64,000 nt of DNA from Eleginops maclovinus (lineage: Eukaryota; Chordata; Actinopteri; Perciformes; Eleginopidae): NCBI RefSeq assembly GCF_036324505.1, contig NC_086352.1:9814001-9878000 (forward strand). Direction: 5' to 3'. The translations under genes and the position numbers were made by a program. Below the pieces are notes generated by a model. That model was given only the letters and a program-made list of their open reading frames with translations. It had not been told where the DNA came from and searched no databases. This document shows, piece by piece, positions 1 to 13,561 of the stretch. The number at the start of each line of letters is the position of its first letter. Position 1 is the stretch's first letter.

Positions 1-43
1 CATGAAAAATGCCAAGGGGGGTGAATACTTTTGCAAGCCACTG
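1..43. mobile_element. Terminal inverted repeat of a Tc1/mariner-like DNA transposon, cut by the window edge
   Basis: Read on the minus strand, the first 43 bases begin CAGTGGCTTGCAAAAGTATT and continue into a C-rich stretch followed by TTGGCATTTTTCATG. This closely resembles the terminal repeat of a Tc1-like family common in fish, which begins CAGTG and inserts at TA. The element end at position 43 is followed directly by TA (44-45), as expected for a TA target-site duplication. The rest of the element, if any, lies left of the window, so I cannot tell whether it is a full transposon or a short derivative. It lies inside intron 2 of the celf4-like gene. Confidence 0.75.
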
Positions 44-1689
44 TACATATATATTACAGGGCCCAGTTTTTAGTTTATTTTGTCAAACGATATCCTGTTT
101 TAAATATTTTCATTATCAGTAATGAATTTTGAGAATGTGCTGAGAGCCACAGACATGCTTAGAAGTTAGAATGGATGGTTTATGTTGTCTTTTACTTGGG
201 TTGTACTGACACTAAGAAACATTTTGAGCAATGTATTATCCTTAAACCTGGATCATATACCTACATTTTCCGGGATCAAAACACCTCTCTGTTTATACAC
301 TTCTATTTCCAAAGCAGGTTTGACAGCTTTTGTCAGTTCCTGTGCCATCTCTTTCTTTGTTCCCCAGATCCAGTCCCTCCTCTGTCCCTCCTCCCTGTTT
401 CTGTACACCTCACCAGTTTAGCAGATCAGACAGAGCTATGGAAAGGTCATAGCTCACTGGTGGGTCCCTGGCAGCCTCTCCCGCTGCCCTCCCTAGGATC
501 AGGCTCTGCATTGGGGTTCTGACTGCCCCCTAGCAGCCCTGTTTCCCAGTAGGCTCCCTGAAGCCCCGAGCCCAGTCTGGTATCCCAGCATGCGGGATCA
601 ATAATGTCAGACATCTCCGTATCCCCAGTAATAACCAGATCAGCTTGGGACCATGTGCTGGGCTATGATTAGCGACAGTGACTTACCAGTCCTATTCAGA
701 CTTCGCACAGGAGAACAATAAGAGTTGACGTCTCCATCTGCTGCCATGAGTTATTGCAGACTCTTTCCCTCACGGAAAAAGATTCACAAGGAAGAGGAGC
801 TCACTCGCTTTGCAAAAGATCGCATCCTAAGTCAGAAAGCAGCGGGCTCAAGCTGTGCGTCTTCGTTCTCCCATCTCAGTTGATCTTAGGGCGAGCATAT
901 GGCCTGAGAGTGGAGAAAGTGCTGCATCTCGGCAGGCTGGATTAGGGATGGAGTAACAGGCTGCGAGGGAGTGGTGATGGGCACTTTGGCTGGAGCACAC
1001 TGTAATCTGCCCAGCAAGGCAGAGCACAGATGCTGGGCCAGGCAGGGAGGCTAACTCCTCGTTAAGGGTCCATTACAGAAAAGTCCTCGTTAAAGGAGCA
1101 CCACTGTGAGGAGAGACCGTCCGATAGATGAACGAACGTAGGGTAGATTTGAATAAATAATGTATTAATCGCCCCACTGCTTTTTGCAAGATCATGTCTC
1201 CATTTTCCTCTATTAAAGTGATGTGGGAGGAACAGCTTAAATCCAAACTTTAAACCTGTTTTACATTTATTTTTCAAAGTCTCTATCCACCTTTTGTTTG
1301 ACTACATTTGGCCAACTCTTTCCATGCGGGCTTGTTTGAGAAAATGCTTTTGGTTAGCAAAGCAAGAAGATGTGGCGAGGGAGGGAGAGAGGCCTGAGGA
1401 ATTCTGCTCAATTGAGCACCAGGGAGATGGTAACATGGGGCTCCGGCACCTCTGCCAAAACGAGTTAGCCTTACTTGAGGTTTCAGTGTTGATTAAGAGA
1501 CAGGGATGGGAATAGGTTTCAGCTTTGTTTAGTAAAGGAGAAGCAGGTGCACGTTGGGACAAGCCAAAGTGATGACGGTGTTGAGTAGCGTCAGTTTGTA
1601 CACTGGAAAAAGAAAAATAATTCCCTAAAACGTGATAAATTACATCTCTTCTGACTTAAAAAGGCAGGGGGGTTCTGTGTGCCCTCCGT

Positions 1690-2083
1690 GTCATGGTTGA
1701 CAAAACTTTGAGGAATGAGGGAAAAACCCTATGGATACACCGGATATTTGTTCATAAAGTGTGTATATAGGTTTGTGCTACCTCAATCAAACGTTTACAT
1801 CCTTTGTATGTATTTCCAGCTTTCAAAATGTTTCGTTGTGCAAGATTGTGTTACCCATAGTCAAAAATTCAAAATCTGTATTTTCTGTGATGTTGGGTCC
1901 AACATGATCATATAGTATTTCAAATGAAAATGAATAAAGACAGAACCATAAGGTTATATAGGTGAGGTTGTCCTAAAAAAAGATACCAAACATTGACATG
2001 TCAAACATTTCTTAATGGGGTTTAGTAAGACAATCAAAAGTATGCGAAAACAGCCAAAATAGTCCCGGACTCCAAAGGGATAA
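1690..2083 (+). repeat. Dispersed teleost repeat, degenerate
   Basis: The segment from about the AACTTTGAGGAATGAGGG region to GGACTCCAAAGGGATAA resembles an interspersed repeat I recognise from fish genomes. The recognisable parts are GGTGAGGTTGTCCTAAAAA, CCAAACATTGACATGTCAAA and the closing GACTCCAAAGGG. No coding frame is meaningful. I cannot name the family, and the left boundary is approximate. It may be a non-autonomous DNA element, but I could not show clear terminal inverted repeats. Confidence 0.45.
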
Positions 2084-3292
2084 GCAGTTTGTTTTCATGT
2101 ATACAAATTAACTATTTTATATATTAGTTAAGATAGTTCATTGAGCATACAGTAAGCTCCTATACTTAACATTTGAAAGTTGTTGTATGTATAGAAAAGT
2201 AGGACAATGCATTCTAGTTCAGTATGTAGTACGTGGTTTTTCATTGCATTGCATGACTGAAGATCTTTTTGCTCTCCAGTAATTTTTGAATTGTTACAAT
2301 AAAAGATAATTTTATGAGAGCAAGACTTAAAAAAGTGGAGCGTCTTTGTATAAAAAAATCGATAAGAAATTGTATTGTTTTTATATTGCTGTCATATCTA
2401 TACAAAGATACATGTGGTTACATTCTGTAAACTACTTTCAAGTAAACCATTTTAAAGAAAGTTGCACTAACAATTGAGATAAGTTTCTCAAGGGCGGAAA
2501 GAAAGTTTGACTTCATAATCAGTCTGGTGATGATCGGCCTGTCATGAAATCCTTTATCCTTGTGAAGTGAAGTGATTGCAGTGGACGCTTAAAGTATGGT
2601 ACATTCATTTCAACAACAATGAGGTTTAATGATTAAGTGCAATTCAAAAACATTCATATAGGCATTTTCTGCAGTGTGGAGGCTGAAAGAAATTCTCTAA
2701 AGGAGCACGTAGGCCGAACCCATGCGAGGAAGATTTTTCCCTCTCCCTCTTTTTCACTGTAACAACCTCCCTGAGCATTTCATAGCTGCATATGCTGCTG
2801 CTTAAAGCACCACTGAGATTTATGCCGTTGTCAGCTCACAAGGGTGCAATCAGGAATAAAGATCCCATAAACCCCTCTGATGTGTCCACAGGTACAGCAG
2901 TACTGGGTTATTGCTGATGGCGGATAAGAAACACGTAACTGTGTGTGTTTGGTGTTTCTTCTTTGTCTTATTCCGAGTGAAAGCTTACATAGTTACAAGT
3001 TTTGATTGAGTTTCATGACCCGCAGACTTTTGAATCCTGATTAAACCCTGTGGCACTGTTGTACGAATACATTTACGTCAACAAGAAAACAAGTTTAGCT
3101 CTTCCCTCAACAGCACTTTGGGAAGAAAAAGTCCAAGACAGGGGAGAGAAAGAGGAAAGTTTGCAGTCTGCCAGAGAAAAAGATTAGCATGGACAAGAAA
3201 ACATGCATGTCACGTCAAAGCTTTAGGCCCCTTTGTTTTAATCTTAAGTAATGCTGATTTCCTCTGGGTTGTGAGGTTGGCAAGAGTGTTAA

Positions 3293-3440
<148 letters not shown>

Positions 3441-3557
3441 ACAGTATGTGTTTATGTTGGGATTGTTTGTCCACTCCTGAAGTCAAGCCAGGTTGGCATC
3501 TGCTGCACAATAGTTTGCATGAATGTGTGTGTGTGTGTAGGGCTTGGAACCTACAGA

Positions 3558-3739
<182 letters not shown>

Positions 3740-4700
3740 CCACCTGGCTTTCTCTCAACGGGTTACATAAGTATGTGCAAAGTCTTCAGGGGACTCCCTA
3801 CCTCTGGGTCCAGCTGGCACCCAGCTCTCGCTCCTAACACCTAGCTTTCTTTCCTGTAACGTGCACACAACAACTGACTTTATTTATCTCTCCCGTCACC
3901 TGTAAACAATGTTTTCTTTATTTTAATTGATTTGTTTGCTTTCCAGATAGTCTTAACTGGGGTGACATGTGGGGTTTAGCTGATACAAGCCCGCGCTGTT
4001 GAGACAATTAACTTTTCCTTTCTGTATTTTCATGGTGAGGTTGTGCATCGTTACGCCTGGCTAGATAGCATCTACTTAATCCAGCATGGCTCAAATATGT
4101 GGTCAACACTGTGTAAGGAAAAATACAAATATATCCCTATCCATCCTTTGATTGCACGTGTTTTATTTGTAACAGAGTATTCCTACACTCGGGTACTTCT
4201 ACTTTTTACTAAAGTACACAATCTGAATACCTCTCCCACCTCTGTTGATGACTGATGGGAACAGTATTTGCGTGAAGGCCGAGGTATGAGAGGTGTCTCG
4301 GTGCTGTCTGCGTGAGATTGCAGAGTGGTAATCAAAGAGGTGGCATGTCTTGGGTTGGTTGCACTGCAAACCCCCCCTAAACCCCCCCTCTGGGCCTCTC
4401 AAAGGCCGTCTATCCCACTCCATCGCATCACTGTAGCGACAGCTCTCCTCGCCTCCCCATCAATCCCCTGGCCAGTCGCAGGTTCCCGATCTCACTGCCA
4501 GCCCCTCCGCCAGTCAGCAGCTGCCCAACAACGCCAAGCCTGACAATCGCTTACCCTGCTGGCTTCAAGTCTGTCAACCCCCGGCCTGTCAAATTACTGT
4601 CAGCGTAAACAGTGGGGGAGAGGAGATAGAAACGAGGAAGGGGCGAAAGTGGATGGGAAAGGAATGGAGAGAGTAGGGTGGGATGAGATGGGGAGTGTGT

Positions 4701-4705
<5 letters not shown>

Positions 4706-4736
<31 letters not shown>
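4706..4736 (+). repeat. (AC)n microsatellite, 31 bp
   Basis: About 15 AC units. In the minus-strand gene transcript this is a short (UG)n tract, the type of sequence bound by CELF proteins and TDP-43. Confidence 0.97.
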
Positions 4737-4737
<1 letters not shown>

Positions 4738-6108
4738 CTCTGATATATCACTCTCGCCCCATCTTCTTCTGATGCTCCCACTCCCATCAATGTCCCCCTC
4801 CTCTCTCTTTTCCCCATCTTTCTTTCAGGTAATTCCCTCGGTCACATCAGTCCTACTCATCTCTCTGCGCCTTTTCCTCCCTCAGCCCCTCCACCACACA
4901 TGTTCCATCTCTATCCCCCGGTCTCAAAGCCCCAGCTCAACATCTCTTTGAGTCGGCCAAAAAAAAAAAATAGAAGAAAAAGAAGGCGAAGGAGGAAAAA
5001 GTAATGGGCAGAAAAATGAAATGACTTTCTGGGCCCTCACGTAAAAGCATGGCTCGCTCTTCAAGACAGGCAATATTCCCTCAATTATTGCCACTCACAG
5101 AACCGTCTACCACATTGGATGAAGTTTTAATTCCAGGCTTCCAATAAAATGAATGCCCTAGATATAATATGGAAATAACTCCTCAGTGTTTCAGGATTTG
5201 CATGACAGTGCACTGCACATGTGAGAAGGTGTGTTTCCCTTTAGTATAAGATGATGTGGAAGCTTTATATTGATCTGCCACCTCTCAGCTGTCAACCAAA
5301 GTCTATTCACTCTCAGTCCTATTTATATATTCAACACCACCTCTGGATACGACTGGGCTGAACATACATGAGCTAATGTATCAATTATGCCTCAGTCAGT
5401 TATGCAGCTACTTTCTAGATTATTATTTATACATGGAACATTACAATTCCCTATAAACCAACTATTTTACCAAATGAAACAATCGGTTTTCACTGTCTTT
5501 TATGTTTACCGTAATATGCGAGAGAGAAGGGTGAGTGGCAGATTCTATGAAACTGGCTATATATAATGTACTGTATATCCATATTTCCACCAGAATCACA
5601 CTACACTGGGGCATTTAACTAAATCAGTAGGTGGCAAATCTAATTTGGCTTCTTGAAACCTGGTTTTCTTTAAATTGAACAGGCAGTTTTCTTTAGATTT
5701 CTGGTTCTCGATTGAGTTACATTTTCAGTTTTAGTCAATGTTCTTGTAATGTTTAGTACGTGTATATTTCTAATTGCTTTTAAATTCCAATTATAAGTCT
5801 AGTTGTATGTTCCACTGGTGTAGTCATTATCTTTGCAGTTCTAGTTAATATTCTAGTTCCTGCTGAAGTTGTTGTTATGCTTCTTGTTATAATCCTTGCT
5901 TTTGTTTAAGTGCGTTTTAGATGCAAAAACTGATTATATTTTTAGATTAATTTCCAGTTTTACTTTGTGTACTTGATAAACAGTCATAGTATTTTACTTC
6001 TAATTCTAGTTTGAAGTTCATGTCTTGTGCAACACAGTGACAGGAAACTTGCAGAAAAATTAAATATCACAAAATGTTGGACCAAATACCTGTGTGTATT
6101 GACACCTG

Positions 6109-6150
6109 CGTTAGGAAAAGCGCCATATAAATCTTATGTATTATTATTGA
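6109..6150 (+). mobile_element. 3' tail of an old L2/CR1-type LINE or a SINE sharing that tail
   Basis: The sequence GGAAAAGCGCCATATAAATC followed by TTATGTATTATTATT matches the characteristic end of fish L2-like retrotransposons and SINEs that borrow their tail (an AAAGCGCTATATAAAT-like core plus ATT repeats). Only the tail is recognisable; the sequence to its left (5700-6100) may be degraded element body, but I cannot show it. The tail direction suggests plus-strand orientation. Confidence 0.5.
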
Positions 6151-6927
6151 TATTAAATTGATATATGTCCCAGCCCCTGTTAGATTCACATTCACTTGTA
6201 CATATATTAACCTTTGTATTCACAGTAGTTTCTGATGAACTTTATGCCTCTTTATTCTACTGGACTGCCTTGGTCTTTTTTTAATGCTGGTCTTTGCCAT
6301 AGTGACAAACCTCAGGCACTCTGGTTTCTGATTGGTCAAGGGAGGGGAGGGCCCCCCCCCCGCGGTGCATAGATGAGTGCTCAGATAATTGGTAGAGAGA
6401 ATTGGGAGTCGTCAGCGGCCACTCTAACAGAAATGGGTCTAGCCAGCTGAGCTCCGTGCTCCTTAAGTGCCATTTTAACACAAGCATTCCCCCCGCCTTT
6501 TAATTGCAACCTAACTTTGAGGGCATAGACGTGGGCCTTGTTCTCCGTCATGAACCAATGCGCACCTTTCATGCGCACGCGTACGTAAGCAATGTGTCAG
6601 ACATTGACTGAGGATTCACATATGCTGACAAAAGAACAGAACTCTTTCAGTGCTGACACACCAGAGGGAATAAACATGGCAGAAAATGCAGCTTTGTCTC
6701 TGACTCAGGGGGAGAGAGGGAGCGGGAGAAACAGGCTTTGTCTTGGGTGTAGCTGTGTGGCTGTGGGGATCGATAGGTTTAACCAGCAGGGGCTTGGGTC
6801 TGTGGAGCAGGAAGAGACACAGGCAGGAGGTTAGGGCTGGGCAGAACAGCCTGGAAATGCTTTATCACCACTGCCAGCAAGGCACTGTCTCCCATCAGGG
6901 GCACAAGAAGCTTAGGGGCTTGAGAAG

Positions 6928-7154
<227 letters not shown>

Positions 7155-7356
7155 GTTCAGGGATTTGTCTGTGTGAATGCATCAACTGTGCGTGACACAT
7201 ATAACATTATCGTCCGGGCTGTTTCACTTGCATGCTGATTTTGTTTGATTCAACCTGGCATCTGTGAAAGACCTCAGGAAATCCCTCCGCTATTGTTTCT
7301 GTTTTGTCCTTACGCCATCAGCTCACAGAGAGAAATGAATCTAAACTGTCTGCTTG

Positions 7357-7381
7357 AGGAGGAGGAGGAGGAGGAGGAGGA
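7357..7381 (+). repeat. (GGA)n trinucleotide repeat
   Basis: A run of about eight GGA/GAG units sits within a generally purine-rich stretch (7357-7410). It is CU-rich in the celf4 transcript. Confidence 0.9.
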
Positions 7382-7812
7382 ACAGAGGAAAAATTAGGAG
7401 AGGGAAAACCAGGTGAAAGCTGTAATATCAGGCAATGCATGCTGCTCCTCCATGCTGACATTAGCCCAAAGACCAAAAACTCTTCTTTCTTCTATTTTTC
7501 TGTACTATTTGGATCAAAGCAGGAAGTTTCTTGAGAGGAGAAGAGTGGAACAAAAGGAATTTGAGGCAAGCTGATGTGTCGAGAAAGGAGGATAAGACAT
7601 CTACAGAGGAGCAGAGGAAAAAGACAGTTAGAAATGTGGAAGCAACAAGAGGTTGATGCTGCATGCTGACCTGTCATACTTTAGTTCGCCGCGCCCTTTG
7701 GTGACAATAATATCACCCAGCTAAGCGTAAAGGGGGGCAGCTTGGTACAAATACACTGTAGCTACTGCAGTGGAGCCAGGTTGTTGCACAAACAAAACAA
7801 ACAAAAGAGTAG

Positions 7813-8180
7813 TTTAAAGGGGCCCCCGTTTGGGGTTTTCCCTTTCCTGACGTGTCTTATATAGGTTTTTGTGTAATGTGTAAGTGTTCTGCAAAGACCA
7901 AAATTCAAAGTCTCCTCCAGAGGGAGTTTCTCTCCGACACACTCCCCCCCCAGCCTCAAACGCCTTGATTGGACTCCTTTCTTTACTTCCGGATTAAAGT
8001 CACATCACTTTGTTGCACTCGCGTGTCTATTGACTAGCGCTTCAACATATTGTAAAGGATAGGCTAAGGGGGTTAGGACATCTCTGAGCGGTTGACCAAT
8101 CACAACCGAGTTGGCCAGTTAGCCAACAGGGCAGACCGGGCTCTGGTGTCAGATGGAGGATCATTGATCATTAAAGCATG
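7813..8180 (+). repeat. Dispersed non-autonomous element, family A, copy 1
   Basis: This segment is collinear with 43633-44068 elsewhere in the window. Both begin TTAAAGGGGCCC, then share TTCCCTTTCCTG, an AGGTTTTTGTG block, TTGGACTCCTTT followed by TTACTTC, GATAGGCTAA, a GTTGACC-ATCACAAC block and GGGCTCTGGT. The family is one I recognise as common in teleosts; intact copies end in a GGGCCC-containing inverted repeat, suggesting a non-autonomous DNA transposon. This copy stops matching after ATTAAAGCATGG and lacks the right terminus. No protein is encoded. Confidence 0.75.
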
Positions 8181-8480
8181 GAAAGCAGTAAAGTGCAGTG
8201 TATAGTATAAGTAAATAATATGATAGATCAAAAAAGCTAAAGTAGACGCAGTATAAACAGTATATAAACACTACACACTGTAATACAAATATTGAATATA
8301 CTATGAAGCTGGTAAAGATATAAATGGACAGTATACAGTACACACTGTTTACACTTTTAAAAAAATCTGTCAAAAAATGTATTACAGAAGATGTAGCTGT
8401 TTAGACAGCTTCATGAATAAAATAAGTAAATATAATGTGCAAAGAAGGGGTATATTCTAAAGTCACGTCTCTGAATATCT
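8181..8480. repeat. AT-rich stretch, possibly a degraded dispersed repeat
   Basis: This region is made of short AT-rich words with recurring AGTATA, ATATAAAC and AAATATAATG motifs, followed by GTTTAGACAGCTTCATGAAT. The style resembles the tail region of dispersed repeats in other fish, but I cannot identify a family or boundaries. It directly abuts the truncated family A copy 1, so it may have inserted into it. Confidence 0.3.
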
Positions 8481-11400
8481 TTTATATCATATTTGGGATG
8501 AAAAACTCTTAATTAATACCATTGTGCGAGTTTTAGTTTTTAGACCATCTCTGCATGGTAAAGAAACTCAAACTGACAAATGAATCCCATGTGAGTGATT
8601 CATTTGGAATACAAACAGTTTTGGTCTCTGACAATTTCATTCATTAAGCCAGACAAGTCATACAGTAATTGAGCTGGATAAGTTGGCCTAATGTCTCAGT
8701 CTTTCAAAACAAACAGTGCTGTCATAATTTGTTTTTAATCGGATTGCGTTGTTTTGGCTGATAAAATATGCTAACTTGCATTATTATGAGTAATGAGAGG
8801 AGCCCAAGTTACTGAGCAGCGTTCCCAAACAGCAGAAGAGACCGATGGTGTTTGTACAGTAGATGCAAATCAGCCTGTTTATTGTTCTAGAGGACACCGT
8901 CTGATGTGGAAGCTGTCGTCTTTCGCTGTGAATTTTACCTTTCACCTGAATCAGACTGTGATTAAATGCACGCCTCGGCTCAATATTTAGATTAGTTGCA
9001 GCTTAAGCGCAGACTGTGAGATGTAATTTGATTATATGTTCAGCTATAAAACAAGAGAGATAAACAACCATTTTATAGAAACCTCTCTGTTTCCAAGTGG
9101 CGTTTGGGTTGTGTTTATTATATATGTTGTGTTGTGCATTTACTTTGAAAGAAAGCCTTTAGACAGCAGTAAATGAAACTACTCTAATATGTCATCATTA
9201 ACCAGAATCCCAATAGCTTCAGCACATTGTATTTTAAAGTTTTCTTTAAAATATGTTGCAACTATTTAAAGCTATTCAAATCAAACATAGAAACGTACAG
9301 CTTATGATTCTGCTAAGGGGGTCAAACATTACCATGTGATATCTAAGTGCTTTAATAATTACAGGCTTAATGTTTTAACTTTGTTTATTTGCTTATTACT
9401 TTATCCAATTTGCAGTCAGTGTTGCAGTGTAGTTTTTCTATTTACATGATGGTATTCAAATTATGATTGTTCAGCTTATCTGTAATAAACAGGATATCTG
9501 GAAACGAGCTTTACTCAACTTTGACATTGCTTAAAATATAAAGTTCAATCTCTTGTTTCACTTTTTCCAAATCAGCCTGTGCTGTGATGGAAACTCAGTT
9601 GACTAAATGAGTGCAAAGTGTCTGGGATGTCAGAGCTGTCTTAACACCGAAACCTGCTCAAACTCTGACATGAATGACATAAACAGTTCACTCTCTGCTC
9701 TCATTTGCCTCTTTAACTCTGTGAGGAAAATTAGAAAAAACATTACCAACTGCCAAGTGGTGTTCCTGCCTTAAAAATGGCACCAGGTTCAAGCGTACAT
9801 TCACAGATGTGTGACAAAATATCTTTTGATGCTTTGAAAATGTTATAAAAAAATCTGGTTCCATCCAAGTCATTTTGGCACTTGCTGCAAAAAAAAAATG
9901 CTGCAATTGAGGAGGTGTTATTGTAAAGCTGTTCCAATTCAGGTCTGCAGCATGTGTTAGTATCACAAATTAATGTAGATCCTTCTCATACACACAAGCA
10001 CTGGAAATAATAGATTGAACTTAAGGGGATTACACTCATTTAACTATAAATAGCCTGTCAATCATGATTCTGTTTTCCCTTTTCTGGAAATACATCAGTT
10101 ATAAAATAAACCAAGCCAAATTAAATGCTGTGCTTAAAGATTTAAATGGTAGGAAACCCAGTTACTCCAAAATAAGCATGACTTGTTTTAAGGCAAAATG
10201 TAATTCTACTCCAAAGCACAAAGTAAGCAGGGTTGTCTGTTCTTTTGCGACAGTACAATGAGACGCCTTTTATCATTTCTGACACTGCACATCTTATCCT
10301 CATACCGCTTACCATTACTATGCCTTGAGACCTATACCTAGAGACTGATTTTGCACATTACATACTGTACATTTCACCTTCTTAAATGAAAATCAAACTA
10401 TCAGATAATTAATCAGCAGCAGAAAGGAATGAGATGATAATAGGGCCTTTCTTAAAAGGGCAAAAGTGGATCTGAATAACCCATAGGTAAGGCAGAGATA
10501 GGACCCGGGCGCTGAACACTGATAAAGGTTTTACCTCCATTACAGACGCTAAGACGAGGCTCGGGCCACCGCGGCTCAGGATTCAGAGCACGCCTCTGAT
10601 TTCTCCGCTCGGGGAAGAGAATGCTGTAATAGTGGACATAATGGCACAAGGAGGGTTTGTTGTTGGAGCGTGTGTGTGTGTGTGTGTTTGTGCAGAGAGG
10701 TAGGATGAGGAGTGTGTAGAAGGACTGAATGACGGTAGAAAAATGTCTGCAGATGGATGTTGAAACAGCCATACATCCTTGTTAGACCTCCTGTCTCCCA
10801 GCGGCCAGAGCAGACCCTTCATCTCCCACGAACACACACTCGTACACATACGAATATACAACAGGCACTAACAGTGTGCCATCACTTACTGGATTGTTTT
10901 AAAATGCCATGGCTTTGTTGAACGAACGATCACATAAAGACACACAGCTGGTTGTTTGGTTTGATGTATAATTTGAATAATAATTTATCTGGTTTCTTCT
11001 GTATTTCTTAACAAACAGTTTCTATGCAATACTGATGTACATTTGTAGATATTTGATCATAAAACAGAGAGTGTACAGCCATGCTAGCAGCTCTGTAAGG
11101 CTGTGCTTGGGCATAGCTTTGAGCTAAATTGTGATGGCAGAATTCTAACATAACATTACTTCTTATTTGACACAATTGTATGCAAGGTAAGAAACTCAGA
11201 ACAGCACAGAAGCTGCAGGTACATTTCATTTAAATGAGCGTTAACCATTGTAAGTGATGGTGCATTACTTTAAAATGACCTATAGCTATTAAGTACTATG
11301 CCTTTGGTTCTCTAACATGCACTACACTCTCTGTGTTCAGTGTGTAGCTATCATTTGCTAATTAGCTTTACACGAAATACAACTAAGGCTCATGGAAATG

Positions 11401-13022
11401 TCATTATTTTTGCAAGCATTTGGTCACGAACCAAAGTATAGGCCAAATTACAATTTTATTCTGATGATGTAGCATTAGAAATTAAATTACGTGGGTGAAA
11501 AATGTCAACTTGCTGGAGGCACTTAAGTTAGGATTCTTCCTCTGGGATCATGTTTAGATATTTCAGTCTGGACAAAAGTGGTGTAGTGGCTTATTAACCA
11601 TCATATTGGCATTTTTATTAAAAGAAATCAACCAAAACCATTCAATTCATTAAATAATAATACTTGGACCTTACACAACCCTCTCAAATGTATTTCTTAC
11701 AACTAAAACATCTGTAATTTATCTGTTTTATGACCAAACATCCAGTATATCCTACATTCAAGAGTATTAATATACACAGGGACACAAATACCAAATCTAA
11801 TGTGCTTCAATACCAACATCCAAACCTCCTTTCTGCCCATGAGACCCCGCCCACTCACCACATGTCAGTATCCACTGGCTATTTCCCCCCCAGCACCCCC
11901 AGCAGCATAACGATTCATGTCCCCTCCGATGTTGTCACCCCTCCTCTGTCCAATGACAGCATAAGTCACTTGCCCTAAAGAGCGCTGGCAGAACTACAGA
12001 GGAGCCAACAAAGATACATATGGCCGCTTGCAGACAGCTCGCACTTGCATCTGCATTCATTATCTCTCATTTTTGCCACACACAAAAAAAGAATGTCTCT
12101 CTGAGCCGCCGGTGTGCTCTTACAAGGGGCGTCACAGTGCCGTCACACCGGCCTTCAGGGCTCACGGCTTCCACGGCTGAGACAGTCAGAGGTCAGTAAT
12201 GAATATACATGTGTGGTCTGCAGCAGGGACGATACTCGGGGAAATAGAGCAAGGGAGGAAGATGAATATTGAGTTAACGTGCTGAGCAGAGTAGAGCTAC
12301 AATCCCAGTTCCCGAGTCACAATGTCCTCTGCTGTTAGTCTCAGTCCCGCGTCTGAACATAAATATTTACACGGCTGTCACGATCAGGATTTATAGGACA
12401 TTCTCTGCTCTTCCCGTAAGAGAAATATAAAGTGTGCTTTATTCTCTCTTTTCTTTTTGCAAAGGCCAGTTTCCTTTCGCACAAAGCAATGAGATTCTTG
12501 TTTGCTTGGGGACGTCTGTACTGAGTGTGCAGGGTATGAATATTGTCTCATTATATTGACAGTACTCATCCTTGCCAGTTTCAATAACCAACGCTCAGCA
12601 AAAGAAGTGCTGTAATATAAACAGTGTGGATATTTCCAACTGATGGGCTGGTGAAGTGAGGCAACAGAGGCAATAAAACACAATCAATGCACTTATTGTC
12701 TTTCTTTGTAATACTGGATGCAATAACAATACTGCGGGCTAACCTGTCTGATGTTTATGTTTGTGTGAAGGTGTGTGTGCAGAGAAGCTCTAAATGTTTG
12801 TGACCATTACTGGAATATTCTCAATGGAGGCAGAACCAATGCAAACACTTCCCTCTTTATTTTCCTCCCGCCTGCTCCTCTTCCTCCCGATTCCTTCCTC
12901 ATCTGCCAATGCCAAATCTATTTTGTCATGTAACTCCTCTGATAGGTTGGCATGTAATTAACTCCTTGGCATGCACTGTGGGTTGTCATTTGCATGGTAA
13001 TAAATCTCTGCTCCTTACTGTA

Positions 13023-13041
13023 GGGGGGGGGGGGGGGGGGG
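13023..13041 (+). repeat. Poly(G) run of 19 bases
   Basis: Nineteen consecutive G residues on the plus strand (C in the celf4 transcript). Such a run can form intermolecular or slipped G-quadruplex structures and is prone to length error in assemblies. Confidence 0.95.
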
Positions 13042-13419
13042 ACTGTGTGCTTAGCTTCAGCAAACATCCCTGTCTAACTCTTATCAACCCCCCCGACTCC
13101 AACCTGCTTGGCCCCGGAGGAGTAATCGCCATTTCCAGGTGGCAGACCATATTGATTAAACATTGCGGTTAGTTTTTATGAATGTATTTTAGAGAAAGCA
13201 GAGGCAAATTAAGCTTTTGGACAACTCCCTGCTATTAATCCTATGGTGCATTTGCAGCCTTGTTTTTATTTGTTCCTACAAGCCTTCTGCCATCCATTAC
13301 AGAGTCATTTCCTTTTGTCCACTTTATCAATTTTGAGTCTCGTCTTTCCCCTCAGATCCCTGGCTGTCGCCCAGATATTTCTCATATACAGCATGCCTGC
13401 CAATGCCAGAAAGAAGAAG

Positions 13420-13561
<142 letters not shown>

